From NCBI GenBank assembly GCA_029858465.1, contig JAOUEZ010000058.1:1-7709 (forward strand): a DNA stretch of 7,709 bases, written 5' to 3'. The notes beneath the pieces were generated by a model. That model ran no database searches. It was given only the letters and a program-made list of their open reading frames with translations, and was not told the DNA's origin. A program made the translations under genes and the position numbers. Source of the DNA: Thermoplasmata archaeon (GTDB lineage Archaea; Thermoplasmatota; Thermoplasmata; UBA10834; DTMW01). Of the stretch, positions 5,370-7,709 are shown piece after piece. Position 1 is the stretch's first letter, and every line of letters begins with the position of its first letter.

Positions 5370-7694
5370 ATGCGGAAGCTCATCATTTCCGAAAAGAATC
5401 ATGCCGCAATGAGAATTGCGACCATACTGTCCGACGGCAAAGCGAGCAGGAAGAATATTAGCGGCATTCAGATTTTCCAATTTGAAAGACCAAACGAGTT
5501 TTTCTCAATCATCGGGCTTAGAGGACATCTTGTCGCACTCGACTATCCCAAGGAATACAACGATTGGCACAGCACTGACATAAGTGAGCTGATTAATGTC
5601 GACCCGATCAAGATAATTGACGCCTCATCGAAAAAAATAGTCGGTGGATTACGCAAACTTGCCTCGGACTCCGATGAGATAATCATCGCGACCGACTACG
5701 ACAGAGAGGGGGAGCTCATCGGGGTCGAGAGCCTTGAAGAACTCGACTGGAAAAAGCCTGTTAAGAGGGCTAAGTTCTCCGCATTGACGAAGACCGAGGT
5801 GCTGGACGCGTTTAAGAACACCTCCGAGGTCGACTTCAAACTCGCTGCCGCTGCTGAGACGAGGCAGATAATCGATTTGAAATGGGGAGCTGCGCTGACA
5901 CGGTTTCTCTCCACGACGACCGGGCAGACAGGCAGGGATTTCCTTTCCGTTGGAAGGGTGCAGAGCCCGACTTTGGCGTTAATCGTCGATAGAGAAAGAG
6001 AGATTGAATCGTTCGTGCCGATGAAATTCTGGGAGATCATAGCCGATCTTGCGAAGCAGGAACCGTCAGCCGATATTTTCCACGCGATACATTCGCACGG
6101 AAAATTCGATGATAAAGAGAAGGCGCATCAGATAATTGAAAGGATCAAATCATCAAAGACCGGCACAGTGCTGAGCTATTCTGCAGAGGAGAGGAACGAA
6201 TATCCTCCGCATCCTTTCAACACTACTCAATTCCTCGCGGAAGCGAGCAAGCTGGGCATGTCGGCCTCACATGCGATGAGAGTCGCCGAGGACCTGTACA
6301 CAGACGGATACATTTCCTATCCGAGGACTGACAACACCGTCTATCCGAAATCGCTCAGCCTCAGGCAGATACTGAAGAATCTGGAAGCAACGGAATTCGG
6401 AGAATATGCGAGAAAGATACTCGCGATGGATTCCCTGAGACCTTCCAGAGGCAGGACGATCACGACCGACCATCCGCCTATACATCCGACATCTCCGGCT
6501 ACAAGGGACGAATTGAAGGGTAATAAATGGACGATCTATGAACTTGTCTGCAGGAGATTCCTTGCGACCTTGTCTCCTTCGTCGATCGTGGAAATTCAGA
6601 ATTCGGAGATAAAGATAGCCGACGAGTTGTTCAACGCTCACGGAAGGAAAATGATAGCGCAAGGGTGGAGAGAGATCTACACCTACTGGAAATTCGACGG
6701 CAAACCCTTACCGTTGCTTTCGAATGATGAGGTGGTCGATGTCAAGCATCTGAGGACAAAAGAGGAGGAGACGAAGCCTCCGGCGAGGTACTCACAGGGA
6801 ACCTTGATACAGGAGATGGAGAGGAAGGGGCTCGGTACAAAGAGCACAAGGCACGAGATAATCCAGAAGCTCTACGACCGGAAATTCGTCCACGGCAGCA
6901 GGCTGAGACCTACACCGATCGGGATGGCTGTCATTGTCGCACTGGAGAATCACGCCAGAGAGGTCACCGATGAGAAGATGACCGCGACTTTGGAGAAGGA
7001 CATGGACCTGATCGCCAAAGGTGGCCAGACGCAGGACGAGGTCATCGAAGAGAGCCAGGCGATGCTCGAAGACGTTGTGAAAGTCTTGAAGAAGAACAAG
7101 GACGCGATAGCGGCAGACATCAAGATTGCGCTCAGCAAGCAGAAATATCTCGGTAAGTGCCCGACCTGCGGAAAAGGGGAGATGACACTGATCAGGATGC
7201 GCGGGGGTAAGAGGTTCATCGGATGCTCAGGGTATCCCGACTGCAAGACCGCCTTCCCAGTACCGGCGATGGGGCACATAGAGCCCACAGGCGAGGCCTG
7301 CCCCGAATGCAAGGCTCCAAAGGTTATCGTGCCGGAAAGGGGGAAGAAGGCTGGAAGCATTTGCATCAACCCCAAATGCCCGTCGAGAATGAAGCATTCA
7401 AAGATCGGTATCTGCCCGAACTGCGGCTCAGGATTGCATATTGTTTATTCCGCGAGGGGAAAGAGGTTCCTTGGATGCGAGGGTTATCCGAAATGCAGGA
7501 CTACGTATCCTTTGCCTCAGAAAGGAGGGATAGTCGCAACTGAGGAGAACTGCGAGACATGCAAGGCGCCGATAATCAAAGTTGTCTCGAAGGGCAGGAG
7601 ACCATGGACCCTGTGTGTCAACATAGAATGCCCGAGCAAGAAGAAACCAGCTGAAGAGGCAAAGAATTCGGAAAAAGATAATAAAAACGAATAA
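5370..7694 (+). CDS. topA: Archaeal DNA topoisomerase I (type IA) with four zinc fingers
   Basis: A 774-residue type IA topoisomerase that relaxes negatively supercoiled DNA by single-strand cleavage through a 5'-phosphotyrosine. The Toprim domain (about 1-140) shows E8 in LIISEKN and the metal-binding ATDYDREGE with D109, D111 and E113. GRVQSPTLALIVDRE (195-209) is typical of the family. The catalytic tyrosine is Y317 in GYISYPRTDN. The segment TTDHPPIHPT (365-374) and the GLGTKSTRHEII block (487-498) follow. The C-terminal third ends in four CxxC...C(4-5)C zinc fingers: C597/600/619/625, C644/647/665/670, C682/685/703/709 and C728/731/749/754. It closes with a short, charged Lys/Glu/Asn tail. 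All catalytic residues are present. No helicase domain is attached, so this is not reverse gyrase. The start is set by the TATA box and the normal MxKLIISEK beginning. Confidence 0.95.
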   Translation: MRKLIISEKNHAAMRIATILSDGKASRKNISGIQIFQFERPNEFFSIIGLRGHLVALDYPKEYNDWHSTDISELINVDPIKIIDASSKKIVGGLRKLASDSDEIIIATDYDREGELIGVESLEELDWKKPVKRAKFSALTKTEVLDAFKNTSEVDFKLAAAAETRQIIDLKWGAALTRFLSTTTGQTGRDFLSVGRVQSPTLALIVDREREIESFVPMKFWEIIADLAKQEPSADIFHAIHSHGKFDDKEKAHQIIERIKSSKTGTVLSYSAEERNEYPPHPFNTTQFLAEASKLGMSASHAMRVAEDLYTDGYISYPRTDNTVYPKSLSLRQILKNLEATEFGEYARKILAMDSLRPSRGRTITTDHPPIHPTSPATRDELKGNKWTIYELVCRRFLATLSPSSIVEIQNSEIKIADELFNAHGRKMIAQGWREIYTYWKFDGKPLPLLSNDEVVDVKHLRTKEEETKPPARYSQGTLIQEMERKGLGTKSTRHEIIQKLYDRKFVHGSRLRPTPIGMAVIVALENHAREVTDEKMTATLEKDMDLIAKGGQTQDEVIEESQAMLEDVVKVLKKNKDAIAADIKIALSKQKYLGKCPTCGKGEMTLIRMRGGKRFIGCSGYPDCKTAFPVPAMGHIEPTGEACPECKAPKVIVPERGKKAGSICINPKCPSRMKHSKIGICPNCGSGLHIVYSARGKRFLGCEGYPKCRTTYPLPQKGGIVATEENCETCKAPIIKVVSKGRRPWTLCVNIECPSKKKPAEEAKNSEKDNKNE
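7155..7385 (+). repeat. TopA zinc-finger pair, copy 1
   Basis: This encodes residues 596-672: a GKCPTC...GCSGYPDC finger followed by an ACPECKAP...CINPKCPSR finger. The same two-finger order recurs in copy 2, which begins 85 residues later. By eye, 35 of about 77 aligned residues are identical between the copies, and all eight cysteines align. Confidence 0.85.
7410..7637 (+). repeat. TopA zinc-finger pair, copy 2
   Basis: This encodes residues 681-756: a GICPNC...GCEGYPKC finger followed by a NCETCKAP...CVNIECPSK finger. It matches copy 1 in finger order and spacing. Shared landmarks are GKRF(I/L)GC, GYPxC, P(V/L)P and CKAP, which indicates an old internal duplication of the pair rather than four independent fingers. 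Confidence 0.85.
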
Positions 7695-7709
7695 TCAGCG
7701 CTCACGGAG

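Noticed and set aside
1..7709. A hidden novel defence, mobile or RNA-based system
   Set aside because: Nearly all the sequence is explained by eight conserved housekeeping genes; no tRNA, CRISPR repeat, transposase, attachment site or atypical composition was seen on either strand.

Overview
The window is ordinary-density, all-plus-strand chromosomal DNA from an archaeon. Four things point to archaea: an MptD-type (archaeal) dihydroneopterin aldolase, an archaeal-type topoisomerase I with a zinc-finger tail, an archaeal Trm1 tRNA dimethyltransferase and a THEP1-family NTPase. Two-component ADP-forming acyl-CoA synthetase chemistry sits beside a 2-oxoacid:ferredoxin oxidoreductase, and TATA boxes lie about 30 bases before start codons, as in leaderless archaeal transcripts. 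A euryarchaeal origin, possibly Thermoplasmatota, fits the gene content, AGA/AGG-rich codons and medium GC, but this is an inference and no marker here settles it.

Layout. 1-429 is the C-terminal part of the beta subunit of a 2-oxoacid (probably 2-oxoglutarate):ferredoxin oxidoreductase. It overlaps the gamma subunit (422-1000), which uses a TTG start behind a strong Shine-Dalgarno sequence. The ATP-grasp beta subunit of an ADP-forming acyl-CoA synthetase follows at once (1005-1664). These three form one tight operon in which the oxidoreductase and the synthetase share an acyl-CoA. After a short gap with a possible promoter comes mptD (1729-2115), for pterin C1-carrier synthesis.

2116-2291 is a 176-base intergenic region with a TATA-like box, a perfect 16-base inverted repeat and a possible 19-codon leaderless upstream reading frame. 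It precedes a second translationally coupled pair: a THEP1-type P-loop NTPase (2292-2837) and tRNA guanine-26 dimethyltransferase Trm1 (2834-3925), which share a GTGA overlap. purA (adenylosuccinate synthetase, best start 3989) and topA (topoisomerase I, 5370-7694) follow, each with its own TATA-like box placed for leaderless or near-leaderless transcription. The last 15 bases contain nothing I can assign.

I see no mobile element, CRISPR array, RNA gene or defence system. The items most worth a second look are regulatory (paired TATA-box and palindrome arrangements before the THEP1 gene and purA, and the small upstream frame) and structural (a duplicated zinc-finger pair in TopA, and a Trm1 without a cysteine cluster).
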